Assembly: GCF_001708185.1 (NCBI RefSeq) | Contig: NZ_MDDN01000001.1 | Span: 1-64,000, forward strand | DNA length: 64,000 nucleotides | Source: Lysinibacillus xylanilyticus | GTDB taxonomy: Bacteria > Bacillota > Bacilli > Bacillales_A > Planococcaceae | Direction: 5' to 3' | Shown here: piece after piece, positions 32,549 to 42,594 of the stretch | Layout of the letters: every line of letters starts with the position of its first letter | Position numbering within the stretch: position 1 is the first letter of the stretch | Position numbers and translations under genes: made by a program | The notes under the pieces: model-generated | What the model saw: the letters and a program-made list of their open reading frames with translations, nothing else | Told to the model about the DNA's origin: nothing | Databases searched by the model: none

Positions 32549-33307
32549 ATGAGATTAGAAGGTAAAGTAGCAATCGTAACAGGTGCAGCGTCAGGTATGG
32601 GAAAAGCAATTGCAGAAGGTTATGCAAAAGAAGGCGCAAAGGTTGTAGTTTCTGATTTGAATTTAGAAGGTGCACAAGCTGTTGTTGAGGGTATAAAAGC
32701 AGCTGGTGGCTCAGCGATCGCAATTCAAACAAATGTCGCATCAACAGAAGACTTACAACGCTTATTTGATGAGACAAAAAATGCTTATGGTCAATTAGAT
32801 ATTTTAGTCAATAATGCTGGCATTATGGATGGTATGGAGCCAGTTGGTGAAATTTCTGATGAACGTTGGGATAAAGTATTTGCGGTAAACACGACTGCTG
32901 TTATGCGTTCGATGCGTATGGCGACAGAGATTTTCCTTGCTCAAGGTCACGGTGTCTTTGTTAACAACATTTCCGCTGGCGGTCTATATGGTGCTCGTGC
33001 TGGGGCTGCCTATACTGCTTCTAAGCATGCTGTCGTTGGTTTAACTAAAAACACAGCGTTTATGTATGCAGATAAAAATATTCGCTGTAATGGTATTGCT
33101 CCAGGGGCAGTTATGACAAACATTGCTTCTTCCATGACAAATATGAGTCAAACAGGTGCAGCTCGCCAAGCACTAGGTATGTCCATTAATCCACGTGCTG
33201 GACAACCAGAGGAAATCGCTCAACTAGCTATTTTCCTTGGCTCAGATGAAGCAAGCTTTGTCAACGGCCAAGTCATTGCTGTTGATGGAGGCTGGACGGC
33301 TTACTAA
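32549..33307 (+). CDS. Short-chain dehydrogenase/reductase
   Basis: This 252-residue classical SDR has a cofactor loop TGAASGMGKAIAEG at about residues 12-25 and NNAG near 88. The catalytic Ser is in NNISAGGLYG, and YTASKH supplies Tyr and Lys near 155. It ends in the usual VNGQVIAVDGGWTAY. Asp after the second strand (VVSDLN) suggests NAD(H) preference. The start is ATG 32549, 8 bases from AGGAGG. Substrate is unknown. Control by the divergent TetR is likely. Confidence 0.9.
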   Translation: MRLEGKVAIVTGAASGMGKAIAEGYAKEGAKVVVSDLNLEGAQAVVEGIKAAGGSAIAIQTNVASTEDLQRLFDETKNAYGQLDILVNNAGIMDGMEPVGEISDERWDKVFAVNTTAVMRSMRMATEIFLAQGHGVFVNNISAGGLYGARAGAAYTASKHAVVGLTKNTAFMYADKNIRCNGIAPGAVMTNIASSMTNMSQTGAARQALGMSINPRAGQPEEIAQLAIFLGSDEASFVNGQVIAVDGGWTAY

Positions 33308-33315
33308 AAATACAT

Positions 33316-33356
33316 AAGCACGCACAGAATATAATTTCATGTGCGTGCTTATTTTT
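33316..33356. terminator. Bidirectional terminator between SDR and brnQ
   Basis: AAGCACGCACA (33316-33326) pairs with TGTGCGTGCTT (33340-33350), followed by ATTTTT on the plus strand. Confidence 0.85.
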
Positions 33357-33373
33357 CTAATAAATTAATTATA

Positions 33374-34711
33374 TTACGCCTTTTTCGCGGGGAATATGCA
33401 TCCTATAATAGCACCAATTAACGCTGGTAGTATCCATCCTAAACCTATGTCATAGAAAGGTAAAAAGTCTGAATAAACTTTCTCAACCGCATCAAAAATA
33501 CTTAATTTCGCCGCTGGAATGCTACTCACTAATGCTTTATAGCCATCAATTAAACTAATAAAAAATGTAAAAATCATCGCTATTACATAAACCGATTGCT
33601 TATTGTTAAATAGCGATGAGCTTAAAGCCAGTAGAATTAAAACAATCGCTAGAGGATATAAGAACATTAGTACTGGAATGGCGAATTTAATGATATTATT
33701 TAATCCGAAGTTCGCAATTGTAAATGACACAAGACACAATATAAATACAAACCACTTATAGCTTATTTTCGGGAACACTTCGTGGAAAAATTCACTACAA
33801 GATGTGATTAAGCCAATACTTGTCTTTAAACAAGCAAGGACAATAATAAATGCCAATAAAATTGCACCAAAGGATCCGAAATAGTGTTCAGCAACAGCAG
33901 CAAATATTAAACCACCGTTATCAAATGTACCAACAGCCTCAATACTCGATGCCCCCATATATGTTATTAAACCATATATTAGCATCATTAATGCCATGGC
34001 AAAAATACCAGATTTCCACGTTGCCTTAGCAATTTCTTTTCTATCAGAAATTCCTGCGCTTTTAATCGCGTTAATAACGACAATACCAAAAGCTAATGAC
34101 GCTAGCGCATCCATTGTGTTATAGCCTTCTTTAAAGCCCGTCATAAATGCTGAATCAATATAGTCTCCCATTGGCTGCTGGAAATGTCCCATCGGCTTTA
34201 AAATACTAATAATAATTAAAATAAATAACATAATCAAAAAAGCTGGTGTTAAATATTTACCGATATAATCCATAATTTTCGCAGGATTCAATGAGAAATA
34301 ATAAACGATGGCAAAAAATACAAAGCTAAATAAAGCAAGTAGAAGTGTTGTATGCTCTGCTTGAATATATGGTTCAAAGCCAACAACAAACGGAACTGTC
34401 GCTGTACGAGGAATCGCAAAAAAAGGACCGATCGTTAAATAGAGCGCTAATGAAAAGATGACGCCGAATAATGGATGAACACGGCTCGCTAAGTCACGCA
34501 AACCGTTACTACCTGATAAACCAATAGCTAAAATACCTAGAAACGGTAAACCGATAGCTGTTATTAAAAATCCAATTAGTCCAAACCAAAAATTGGTCCC
34601 TGCTAATTGTCCAAGCTGAATTGGAAAAATAAGATTCCCTGCTCCAAAAAACAGTCCGAAAAGCATCGTGCCAATGACTGCATATGTTGAAAAAGGTATT
34701 TTTTGTTGCAT
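33374..34711 (-). CDS. brnQ: Branched-chain amino acid carrier BrnQ
   Basis: This 445-residue, twelve-helix carrier of the BrnQ/LIVCS family imports leucine, isoleucine and valine with sodium or protons. The family signature GTMLFGLFFGAGNLIFPIQLG is at about residues 13-33, and RTATVPFVVGFEP lies near 95. The start is ATG 34711, 9 bases after TAAGGAG; it gives the family length. The gene is transcribed alone. No T-box or other leader was seen upstream, so control may be by CodY, which cannot be judged here. Confidence 0.95.
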   Translation of the reverse strand: MQQKIPFSTYAVIGTMLFGLFFGAGNLIFPIQLGQLAGTNFWFGLIGFLITAIGLPFLGILAIGLSGSNGLRDLASRVHPLFGVIFSLALYLTIGPFFAIPRTATVPFVVGFEPYIQAEHTTLLLALFSFVFFAIVYYFSLNPAKIMDYIGKYLTPAFLIMLFILIIISILKPMGHFQQPMGDYIDSAFMTGFKEGYNTMDALASLAFGIVVINAIKSAGISDRKEIAKATWKSGIFAMALMMLIYGLITYMGASSIEAVGTFDNGGLIFAAVAEHYFGSFGAILLAFIIVLACLKTSIGLITSCSEFFHEVFPKISYKWFVFILCLVSFTIANFGLNNIIKFAIPVLMFLYPLAIVLILLALSSSLFNNKQSVYVIAMIFTFFISLIDGYKALVSSIPAAKLSIFDAVEKVYSDFLPFYDIGLGWILPALIGAIIGCIFPAKKA

Positions 34712-34880
34712 TTTGATGTACTCCTTAGATGTATTTAACTTTTGCAAATAGTTTAAATCGAATGGATTTTCTCACTACAATTCCACTATGGTATCAGGCA
34801 TTTATTATAAAAACAATAGTTTTTTCTTTGAAAATTGTTAATTGTTCCGTTCCAAGCTTTAATCGCCTAAACCTAGGCAA

Positions 34881-34910
34881 AAAGAAAAGAGCTGTCAGCA
34901 GACAGCTCTT
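34881..34910 (-). terminator. Terminator of the carboxylesterase gene
   Basis: AAGAGCTGTC and GACAGCTCTT form a 10-bp stem, followed by TTCTTTTT on the minus strand. It overlaps the end of the coding region. Confidence 0.85.
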
Positions 34911-35661
34911 AGTTTGCTACAGACCACTCTATATGATCTAAAAATTTGTATACGTCCTCATACACTTTTTCACGTTCTTTGTCTAATGTAATAATATGAC
35001 CAGAGTTTTCATACCAGATAATCTCTTTATCATCTGTTTCTACAGTATTTAGAATGAAAGGAGCACTTTCTTGATAAAGATCGTCATCTAGAGAACCTTG
35101 CATTACTAAAGTAGGTGCTTTAATTGTTGATAATTCATCGCGTGTTTCTGTAGTTAAACGTGTAACACCATCTAATGAATCCTTTGGTGTAATACGAAGT
35201 TCATGTAACTCTGAAATAATTTGATCTTTTGATTTATTTTCAAAGTGTTTATATAAACGAGCATAGTGATATAAGCGAGTAAATAAGCCTTTAGAATTGT
35301 CTCGTGTGATTGGTGCACACATTGCAACACATGCTTTAACAGGAAACTTCTCTGCTACTTTTAGCGAGAATACGCCGCCAAGTGAAATCCCAACTACAGC
35401 GATTTCTTCATAACCCTTACTCTGCAGGAAGTTATAACCTTCCACGACATCGTTCCACCAATCTTCTGGTTTTGTTTCAAGTAATGCTTCTGGTTCTACG
35501 CCGTGCCCACTATAAATCGGTGCATGAACAGTATATCCTCGTTGAGCTAGAAATTCTCCTAGCTTTTTCACATCTTTTGTGCTTCCTGTAAATCCATGCA
35601 GTAATAGTACGGCTTTATTGCCTCCCTCGATTGTTAGAGGTTGTGGCTTTGCAAACTTCAT
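34909..35661 (-). CDS. Carboxylesterase (Est30/YvaK type)
   Basis: This 250-residue alpha/beta hydrolase has an oxyanion loop LLHGFTGST near residue 21, nucleophile Ser93 in GISLGG, acid Asp192 in GSLDDD, and His222 in SGHIITLD. This matches the monomeric carboxylesterases of the Est30/YvaK group, which hydrolyse short to medium acyl esters. The protein has no signal peptide, so it acts in the cytosol. In many Bacilli the gene lies near secG and rnr, but here it is a single unit between brnQ and a LysR gene. Confidence 0.9.
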   Translation of the reverse strand: MKFAKPQPLTIEGGNKAVLLLHGFTGSTKDVKKLGEFLAQRGYTVHAPIYSGHGVEPEALLETKPEDWWNDVVEGYNFLQSKGYEEIAVVGISLGGVFSLKVAEKFPVKACVAMCAPITRDNSKGLFTRLYHYARLYKHFENKSKDQIISELHELRITPKDSLDGVTRLTTETRDELSTIKAPTLVMQGSLDDDLYQESAPFILNTVETDDKEIIWYENSGHIITLDKEREKVYEDVYKFLDHIEWSVAN

Positions 35662-35946
35662 TTTATAATATCCCCTTCACGGAAATTTCGTAATTGTGTA
35701 TTTTATGTGTCTATCTTAACACCCTTTATTCATAATGTACAATTTATAGTTTTTATCATATTAATGTATTTCATGCATGAATGATGTGAGGTTAATAGCT
35801 GTCATATCACACTTTCTGTTACTTTAATTTTTGAATTCTTCTTTTTAGTTCTCCGTCTTTTAAAAATTTTTTATGGCGCCTATACTTCCTTCCCTTTTAT
35901 CGTTATAATGCAGATAACTCAAATTAATAGGAACGGGGGTGAGAAC

Positions 35947-36831
35947 ATGGAGTGGCAGCAATTAGAATATTTTGTCACGGTCGCAAAGCTTGAGCATATG
36001 ACACGTGCTGCAGAAGCATTAGCGATTTCTCAGCCAGCATTAAGTCGCTCGATTTCAAAGCTTGAAGAGGAATTAGGAGTACCCTTGTTCGACAGACAAG
36101 GACGTTCGATTATGCTCAACCGATATGGCGAGCTTTTTTTGTATCGTGTCCTACGCATGCGCAAGGAATATGAAAAAGCAGTTATTGAATTACAGGAGCT
36201 GAATAACCCAGAACTTGGTGATGTGTCACTCGGCTTTTTACATACTCTGGGGACTAGCATCGTACCTGATTTAATCCGCGCTTTCCGTCAGAACCATCCG
36301 CATATACGCTTTCACTTTACACAAAATTACTCACACTCCCAGCTGAAGCAATTGCTCGCGGGAGAGTTAGACCTTTGTTTACTTGCAGCGATTGACACGG
36401 AGCCCCCTGTTTGCTGGAAGGAGCTATGGCGTGATGAGCTTTATATTATGGTGCCGATCGACCATCCCCTCGCCACACGTAAAAGTATTAAAATGAAGGA
36501 ACTTGAACATGAAAATTTTGTTCTGATGAAAAAAGGTTACGCATTGCGACGGACCGCTGATCGATTATTGAATGCTGCAGGAATCAAGCCGAAAATTACC
36601 TTTGAAGGTGATGAGGTATCAACAGTTGCTGGCTTTGTAGGTGCTGGACTTGGCGTATCGTTACTGCCTGTTGACGAAGACTTGAATCCAAATAAATTGG
36701 CAAAAATACATGTGGAGGATATGGTTTGTGAACGTGTAATAGGTATGGCCTGGATAGAAAATCGATATCTTCCACCATCAGCAAGACAATTTCAACAGTT
36801 TGTATTCGACTTTTACGAAAAAAATAATTGA
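35947..36831 (+). CDS. LysR family transcriptional regulator
   Basis: This 294-residue LysR protein has an N-terminal helix-turn-helix MEWQQLEYFVTVAKLEHMTR then AAEALAISQPALSRSISKLE. The periplasmic-binding-like effector domain runs from about 90 to 294. The opening resembles the GltC/YwqM/CynR group. ATG 35947 follows GGGGGTGAG; an upstream frame has no site. No divergent partner gene is obvious, as the esterase gene diverges across 285 bases, so the target is not clear. A strong terminator follows. Confidence 0.9.
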   Translation: MEWQQLEYFVTVAKLEHMTRAAEALAISQPALSRSISKLEEELGVPLFDRQGRSIMLNRYGELFLYRVLRMRKEYEKAVIELQELNNPELGDVSLGFLHTLGTSIVPDLIRAFRQNHPHIRFHFTQNYSHSQLKQLLAGELDLCLLAAIDTEPPVCWKELWRDELYIMVPIDHPLATRKSIKMKELEHENFVLMKKGYALRRTADRLLNAAGIKPKITFEGDEVSTVAGFVGAGLGVSLLPVDEDLNPNKLAKIHVEDMVCERVIGMAWIENRYLPPSARQFQQFVFDFYEKNN

Positions 36832-36853
36832 GAGCTCCTGTTGAACTAATGAA

Positions 36854-36899
36854 AAAGCGAGTAACAATTTTACTTCTACGTAATTGCTACTCGCTTTTG
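36854..36899 (+). terminator. Terminator of the LysR gene
   Basis: AAAGCGAGTA.CAATT pairs with AATTG.CTACTCGCTTT, followed by TGTTC. Confidence 0.8.
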
Positions 36900-36949
36900 T
36901 TCTATGTTTAAATCGTTTTAGGAAAATTTTAAGAGGTTTATTCATCACC

Positions 36950-37015
36950 ATAACGTGTAGTTGATTTCCGTTCCGGCTGGGCGACTACTTGTGCACACGG
37001 TTTGGTAAGGAGCCA
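36950..37015. repeat. Intergenic repeat GATTTCCGTTCYGRYTGGGCG, copy 1
   Basis: The core at 36962-36982 recurs at 55323-55343. Both copies are intergenic and lie beyond gene ends. This resembles a dispersed Bacillaceae intergenic element; only its short core is preserved here. Confidence 0.6.
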
Positions 37016-37198
37016 CTTCTTTAAAAAAGAACCATTATAAAATGATTTTAGTCCTATTATACTACATGACCATATGTTCCCCTGAACTTTGCTAGAAAAA
37101 TTCACCAACCAATTATGCTCGTAATTACAATACTTTTCTCTTTTAATACCTTATAATAAATGTAAGTCGTATAGTTTTGGAGAAAGAGGTGTTTGTCG

Positions 37199-37582
37199 AT
37201 GGCAGTAAGTGATATTGTCAAGCAATATGAAGACGAGCAAGGAAATGTCTATTATAAAATGAAAACACATGATATCGAAGTACAGGCTACGCAAACATCC
37301 GGTTTAGCGCCTGTTATTACTTATTGGATGGGTGAAAAAGAGATTACGGACGATATTCGAAATTTGCGTTTCAGTCCACGTCCGCCCTCAAGTTATATTC
37401 AAGATTACGATGAATTTCAAGCCATGCTTTATTCAAAAGAACAAGGTGCCATTAACAAACTATATGAACAAATGAGTATCAAACCTAAAAATATGTCTTC
37501 TGGAAAACAAATAATATGGGGTTTCTTCGTCATTGTCATGGCGATGCTCCCACTAGTAATGGCAATTTGGTGGTTCAAGTAA
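37199..37582 (+). CDS. Tail-anchored protein, unknown
   Basis: I do not recognise this 127-residue protein. It has a soluble N-terminal part (VSDIVKQYEDEQGNVYYKMK ... TSGLAPVITYWMGEKEITDD) and a single C-terminal helix (QIIWGFFVIVMAMLPLVMAI), then WWFK. It should sit on the inner face of the membrane, anchored by its tail. GAGGTG lies 8 bases before ATG 37199; a TTG 6 bases upstream is the alternative. It is a single gene ahead of the proBA T-box. Confidence 0.65.
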   Translation: MAVSDIVKQYEDEQGNVYYKMKTHDIEVQATQTSGLAPVITYWMGEKEITDDIRNLRFSPRPPSSYIQDYDEFQAMLYSKEQGAINKLYEQMSIKPKNMSSGKQIIWGFFVIVMAMLPLVMAIWWFK

Positions 37583-37785
37583 ACAATGATTTGTTCCCCT
37601 TCACTCTTTCCCCTCGTGTGTTCGGCATTACCTACTTATTTACTCAAAACTTTCTATCAACTTTTCTAATCAGCTTGACAGACACGCTGAAGTAGTGCAT
37701 TCTTTATTCAATTACTTTTTAAGGTTTGAGGCATCAACCTAAAGAGCCCCTATAAAAATGATGTTGAATTATACAATAAAAACGT

Positions 37786-38010
37786 ACGAAGACTAGTACC
37801 TAGAAACTGCTTGAGCAGAGAGCGATGCCCATCGGCTGTAAGGCATTGTACAAGAAAGACTAAAGAACCTACTTCGTAAAACGTCCTAGCTAAACTAGGC
37901 GCAGTCTCAAGCGTTATGAGCAAAGTGGAATGTCAATGACGTTCAATGTAGGTGGTACCACGGAAAGCAAACCTTTTCGTCCTAATTGTTAGGATGAAAA
38001 GGTTTTTTAT
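37786..38010 (+). ncRNA. T-box leader of proBA (probably proline-specific)
   Basis: The leader ends with the T-box sequence AGGTGGTACCACGG (37950-37963), whose UGGU pairs with the tRNA end. The terminator AAACCTTTTCGTCCT / AGGATGAAAAGGTTT and a T-run follow (37969-38010). Upstream the AGAGAGCGATGCCC segment and GAACCTAC at 37865-37872 fit the stem I AG-bulge region and specifier loop. CCT (37868-37870) would read proline. Uncharged tRNA-Pro would block the terminator and switch on proline synthesis. The exact specifier is inferred. Confidence 0.9.
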
Positions 38011-38095
38011 TTTGAAAAAATCTAGTAGCGAAATCTTAGCGGCTGCTAAAGTGTAACTAATAATGCTAATGAAATGACGAATTGGAGGAATTGTG

Positions 38096-39190
38096 ATGGA
38101 AAGAAAAAGAATCGTCGTTAAAATTGGAAGTAGCTCCTTAACAAATGCAAAAGGTGAAATTGATAAAATACGTTTAATGGACCATGTTCAAGCGATTGCT
38201 GAATTAAAAAAATGTGGCCATGAAGTGTTACTTGTTTCATCAGGTGCAGTTGCAGCAGGTTTTAAGCAGCTAGGCTACCCTACTCGTCCAATCACGGTCA
38301 AAGGTAAACAGGCTGCGGCAGCTGTTGGGCAAAGCTTACTTATCCAAATCTACAACGCTTTATTTAGCATTTATGATATTGTGCCTGCACAAATTTTACT
38401 AACACGTACTGATTTCTCAAAAAAGGAGCGCTATAAAAACGCATACGCTACATTTGAGGAATTACTAGAGCGCTCTATGCTTCCAATTATTAACGAAAAT
38501 GATACGGTATCTGTCAGCGAATTAACGTTTGGGGATAACGACATGCTATCGGCACTTGTAAGTGGACTTGTTCATGCAGATCAGCTCATTATTTTAACAG
38601 ATATAAATGGGCTTTATAACGCAAATCCAAATAAAGACCCACATGCCAAACGTATTGATCGTTTAACAGAGGTAACCGATGAAATGCTTGGTTTTGCAGA
38701 TGGTGCAGGCTCTAAGGTAGGTACAGGTGGTATGGAATCCAAATTGCTGGCAGCTCGAGCAGCTTTAAATGCAGGCGTTAAGGTATTTATCGGAACTGGT
38801 CACGGCGCGAATAAGCTTGTCGATATTATGGAAGGACGCGGTGATGGTACCTATGTTGAGCATGAGGCTCTTGCTGTTTTAACAAATAATAAACAGTGGA
38901 TTGCACTCACGGAAGTATCTGGTAAAATTTTTATAGATAGCGGTGCTGAACATGCGCTATTGGCAAATGGAAAAAGCTTGTTGCCTGCTGGTGTATGTCG
39001 TGTCGAAGGTGATTTCGTAAATGGCGACGTAGTCGAGGTCTATAGTGACAATAGGCTACTTGGCCGGGGTGAGGTCTTATATTCTTCCCTTGAGTTAGCA
39101 CATGCAATGGGAAAACGTACAAATGAGTTAGCGAACTATCCAATTGAGGTTATTCACCGAGATAAATGGCTAAAAATTCAAACAAATTAA
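38096..39190 (+). CDS. proB: Glutamate 5-kinase ProB
   Basis: This 364-residue ATP-dependent kinase carries out the first step of proline synthesis, glutamate to glutamyl-5-phosphate. The amino-acid kinase domain shows [11 protein letters not shown] near residue 6, [13 protein letters not shown] near 45, and [18 protein letters not shown] near 135. The C-terminal PUA domain starts near 275 ([20 protein letters not shown]). ATG 38096 lies 7 bases after GGAGG. It is followed by proA after 12 bases and preceded by the T-box, so the pair responds to tRNA-Pro charging. Confidence 0.97.
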   Translation: MERKRIVVKIGSSSLTNAKGEIDKIRLMDHVQAIAELKKCGHEVLLVSSGAVAAGFKQLGYPTRPITVKGKQAAAAVGQSLLIQIYNALFSIYDIVPAQILLTRTDFSKKERYKNAYATFEELLERSMLPIINENDTVSVSELTFGDNDMLSALVSGLVHADQLIILTDINGLYNANPNKDPHAKRIDRLTEVTDEMLGFADGAGSKVGTGGMESKLLAARAALNAGVKVFIGTGHGANKLVDIMEGRGDGTYVEHEALAVLTNNKQWIALTEVSGKIFIDSGAEHALLANGKSLLPAGVCRVEGDFVNGDVVEVYSDNRLLGRGEVLYSSLELAHAMGKRTNELANYPIEVIHRDKWLKIQTN

Positions 39191-39202
39191 GGAGGAATTT
39201 AC

Positions 39203-40453
39203 ATGACAAGTGAAGTTCAACAAAAAGGAAAACTGGCAAAAGCCGCAAGCTATATTTTAAACATTAAAACGACTTGTGAAAAAAATAATGCACTTACAAA
39301 AATTGCTGAGCAGTTGATAATCGACCAAGATACTATTATTGCTGAAAATGCAAAAGATTTAGCTCATGGTGAGCAACAAGGAATGCCTGCTTCTACACTT
39401 GATCGTATCATGCTCAACAAAGAACGAGTAGAGGCTATGGCAAATGCCATTCATTTACTCGTAAAATTAGATGACCCAGTCGGCAGCCTTCTAGAGCGAA
39501 TTGAAAAAGATAATGGATTATTGATTGAAAAGCGGATGGTGCCAATAGGTATGATTGGGATGATTTACGAGGCGCGTCCTAATGTAACAGTAGATGCTGC
39601 AACATTATCATTAAAAACAGGAAATGCTGTTATTTTACGTGGTAGTTCTTCAGCAAAATTTTCAAACGTAGCCCTTGTAGCAACTATCCATCGGGCACTT
39701 GAAAAAACAGCAATCCCTGTAGACGCGATTCAATTAATTGAGGATACGAATCGAGAAACAGCAAAAGAATTATTCCATTTAAAAGATTACTTAGATGTCT
39801 TAATCCCTCGCGGTGGAAAGGCACTTATTGACTTAGTCGTAAATGAGGCCACTGTTCCGGTACTAGAAACAGGTGCTGGCAACTGCCATATTTATGTGGA
39901 CCAGACTGCTGATTACATAAAGTCAGAAAAAATTTGTCTAAATGCGAAAACACAGCGCCCTTCTGTTTGTAATGCGGCAGAAAGCTTACTTATTCATCCT
40001 GATTGGTTTAATGAGCATGGCAAACAGCTACTAAGTGCTTTGCATCAGGCAGGTGTGACAATTATTGGTGATGAAATCGTTTGTCAAAAACTTGATTTTG
40101 CTCATCCAGCAGCCGAAGAAGATTATGCCACTGAATATTTAGATTTAAAGATCAGTGTTAAAATTGTGGAAAACGTTTATGAAGCGATCGAACATATTAA
40201 TAAATATGGTACGAACCACTCTGAAGCCATTATTACAGAAGATCAACTAGTAGCGGACATCTTCTTAAATAGCGTGGATGCTGCAGCTGTTTATCATAAT
40301 GCTTCAACTCGTTTTACGGACGGCTTTGAATTTGGCTACGGTGCAGAAATTGGTATTAGTACGCAAAAATTACACGCTCGTGGACCAATGGGTTTACCTG
40401 CATTAACATCTACAAAGTATTTCATTCACGGTAACGGACAAATCCGAGAATAA
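39203..40453 (+). CDS. proA: Gamma-glutamyl phosphate reductase ProA
   Basis: This 416-residue NADPH-dependent reductase converts glutamyl-5-phosphate to glutamate semialdehyde. Family motifs include VPIGMIGMIYEARPNVTVDA near 110, ETGAGNCHIYVD near 227, and the catalytic cysteine in the NAKTQRPSVCNAAESLL region near 260. AAGGAGG precedes the ATG. It is the second gene of the T-box-controlled proBA operon and ends at a clear terminator. proI or proC, the last step, is not in this window. Confidence 0.97.
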   Translation: MTSEVQQKGKLAKAASYILNIKTTCEKNNALTKIAEQLIIDQDTIIAENAKDLAHGEQQGMPASTLDRIMLNKERVEAMANAIHLLVKLDDPVGSLLERIEKDNGLLIEKRMVPIGMIGMIYEARPNVTVDAATLSLKTGNAVILRGSSSAKFSNVALVATIHRALEKTAIPVDAIQLIEDTNRETAKELFHLKDYLDVLIPRGGKALIDLVVNEATVPVLETGAGNCHIYVDQTADYIKSEKICLNAKTQRPSVCNAAESLLIHPDWFNEHGKQLLSALHQAGVTIIGDEIVCQKLDFAHPAAEEDYATEYLDLKISVKIVENVYEAIEHINKYGTNHSEAIITEDQLVADIFLNSVDAAAVYHNASTRFTDGFEFGYGAEIGISTQKLHARGPMGLPALTSTKYFIHGNGQIRE

Positions 40454-40471
40454 AGGTAGAACTATTAAGTA

Positions 40472-40514
40472 AAAGCCGGCAGTTGTTGTCTTACTCCTCT
40501 GTCGGCTTTCTTTA
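40472..40514 (+). terminator. Terminator of proBA
   Basis: AAAGCCGGCAG pairs with CTGTCGGCTTT, followed by CTTTACTTTTT. Confidence 0.85.
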
Positions 40515-40654
40515 CTTTTTAAAGCGGACAGATGGATTGTAGTGGTTTGAGTAGAGTGTCTTGAGCTGCTGGTTGAGCAGTTTTAGTATACATCATCGTC
40601 TGTCCTATTTTAGAACTAAAATTCAAAATACTTTTAATAGAAAGAAGGTTTAGA

Positions 40655-41554
40655 ATGAACATTTCAGCGATCATAAAATTAACGGTTTCCATGGCTCTTT
40701 TCGGCTCCATTGGTTTTTTTACTGTTCATACGGGCTTACCTGCTATCGAGCTAGTATTTGTCAGATGTATTTGCGCTACCCTCTTTCTAGGAGGAATGTG
40801 GCTCATTACAGGCGGGCATAAAACAGAGAAATGGGATAAAAAAGAAATATTACAAACACTTCTTTGTGGTGTCTTTATTGTCTTAAACTGGGTATTTTTA
40901 TTTAAAGCCTTTGAAGAAATGTCGATTTCCATTGCTATTTCTATCTATAATTTAGCCCCTATATTTGTATTAATTTTTGGCGCATTGTTCTTAAAAGAGA
41001 AGATGACTATTCAAGCATTGCTAGCAACAGTAACTTGTTTTATCGGTAGTATGTTCATTATCGGCTTAAATAATTTTTTGACACTCTCTGAATTTATGAA
41101 ATCAGGTTTTATTTGGGCATTACTGTCTGCACTATTTTATGCATTTACGATGCTCACAAGTAAAACGATCACAAACCTTAGCTCCTATGCATTAACATAT
41201 ATCCAAACAACAGTTGGAATTGTCATACTATTACCATTTGTTGATTTTTCACTATTTGAAGGCTTAACGACCACAAACTGGCTTTATATTTTAGGGACAG
41301 GTTTTATTCATACAGGATTTGTTTACTATTTATTTTTTGATAGCATTCGTAGTCTCTCTACAATTCTAGTTTCAGTATTAGTATTTGTTGACCCTGTTGT
41401 TGCTATATTGCTCGATATGCTATTACTTGATTTTATGCCAAGCTTCATGCAAACACTTGGTATTGTATTAATTTTCGGTGGTATCTTTTACACAATTTAC
41501 GTTCCAAAGAAAAAGCGTGTGCCTCAGACTGATGTAAAGGAGATTATTCCGTGA
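40655..41554 (+). CDS. EamA family (DMT) transporter
   Basis: This 299-residue, ten-helix drug/metabolite transporter has two EamA repeats, at about residues 5-130 and 145-280, each ending in the usual hydrophobic helix with acidic cap (LFLKEKMT after the first). AAGAAGG precedes the ATG. It overlaps the start of the sugar kinase gene by four bases, so the two are translationally coupled. This suggests the transporter moves a sugar-like or related metabolite, though EamA substrates cannot be read from sequence. Confidence 0.9.
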   Translation: MNISAIIKLTVSMALFGSIGFFTVHTGLPAIELVFVRCICATLFLGGMWLITGGHKTEKWDKKEILQTLLCGVFIVLNWVFLFKAFEEMSISIAISIYNLAPIFVLIFGALFLKEKMTIQALLATVTCFIGSMFIIGLNNFLTLSEFMKSGFIWALLSALFYAFTMLTSKTITNLSSYALTYIQTTVGIVILLPFVDFSLFEGLTTTNWLYILGTGFIHTGFVYYLFFDSIRSLSTILVSVLVFVDPVVAILLDMLLLDFMPSFMQTLGIVLIFGGIFYTIYVPKKKRVPQTDVKEIIP

Positions 41555-42525
41555 GTAAACTTTATGCAATTGGTGAATTATTAATTGATTTTACGCCTAC
41601 TGAACAAAATGCCTCCCTTGCTACAGTAGAGCAATTTACTAAAAATGCTGGTGGGGCCCCTGCCAATGTTGCAGCTGTTTGTGCAAAACTTGGGCAACAA
41701 TCAGCTCTCATCACACAAGTAGGTCAGGATGCTTTTGGAGATTTTCTTGTAGACACGTTAAGGCAGGCTGGTGTCGATACGAGCTATATTAGTCAAACGG
41801 ATCAAGGTGAAACAAGCTTAGCCTTTGTGTCACTGACAAATGATGCGGACCGTGATTTCTTATTTTATCGTCGCCACGCAGCAGATTTACTTTACAACAA
41901 AGAGCAACTACCACCAAATATATTAACAGGTAATGATATTCTTCATTTTTGTTCAGTTAATTTAGTGGAAAGTCCAATGAAGCATGCACATATAGCTTTG
42001 ATCGAACAGGCTCATCAGGCAGGTAGTCTTGTATCTTTTGACCCTAATGTTCGATTGCCTCTATGGAACGATAAGATGGCATGCCGTCAAACCATTTTAG
42101 AATTTTTACCAAAAGCCCATCTCGTTAAATTGTCTGAGGAAGAGCTTTTGTTTTTAACAGCGATTGAGGATGAAGAATCAGCAGTCCAATCATTGTTTCA
42201 GGGGAAAGTGCAAGTTCTCATCATTACACGTGGAGCAGAAGGAGCAAGTCTTTATACTACTAAGCACCATATGAAAGTGCCAGCTGACAAGGTTCATGCG
42301 ATGGATACAACTGGAGCGGGCGATGCCTTTATTGGAGCTGTGTTAACCATTCTCCTTAGCAAGCAGATTACAGCCATCAATCTAATCGACTTTTGTAAAC
42401 AGCAGGCTATCCCTCTCCTGACATTCGCGAACCATTATGCAGGAGCATCGACAGAAAAACAGGGTGCCATTGCATCTTATCTTACCAAGCATGAACTGTC
42501 ACTTAAAAACGATATTATTTTTTGA
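41551..42525 (+). CDS. PfkB family carbohydrate kinase (fructokinase-like)
   Basis: This 324-residue ribokinase-fold kinase opens with the first signature AIGELLIDFTP and the substrate loop NAGGAPANVAAVCAKLG near residue 32. It carries the second PfkB signature DTTGAGDAFIGA near 250, whose Asp is the catalytic base. These features match bacterial fructokinase/2-keto-sugar kinases. GTG start overlaps the upstream transporter stop. The pair probably takes up and phosphorylates, or phosphorylates and balances, a ketose or nucleoside. Confidence 0.9.
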   Translation: MSKLYAIGELLIDFTPTEQNASLATVEQFTKNAGGAPANVAAVCAKLGQQSALITQVGQDAFGDFLVDTLRQAGVDTSYISQTDQGETSLAFVSLTNDADRDFLFYRRHAADLLYNKEQLPPNILTGNDILHFCSVNLVESPMKHAHIALIEQAHQAGSLVSFDPNVRLPLWNDKMACRQTILEFLPKAHLVKLSEEELLFLTAIEDEESAVQSLFQGKVQVLIITRGAEGASLYTTKHHMKVPADKVHAMDTTGAGDAFIGAVLTILLSKQITAINLIDFCKQQAIPLLTFANHYAGASTEKQGAIASYLTKHELSLKNDIIF

Positions 42526-42594
42526 ATATTTCGGAACTTATTCTATTGTCATTCGTATTAGGTAGAGACACGTTGAATAAGAGGAGGAGCTCAG

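Noticed and set aside
32484..32777. 97-codon minus-strand frame opposite the SDR gene
   Set aside because: It overlaps the well-supported SDR start and has Leu/Gln/His-rich composition typical of antisense frames.
37586..37785. Separate small RNA or gene before the T-box
   Set aside because: No promoter-terminator pair or ORF with a ribosome binding site. It is treated as the upstream region of the proBA leader.
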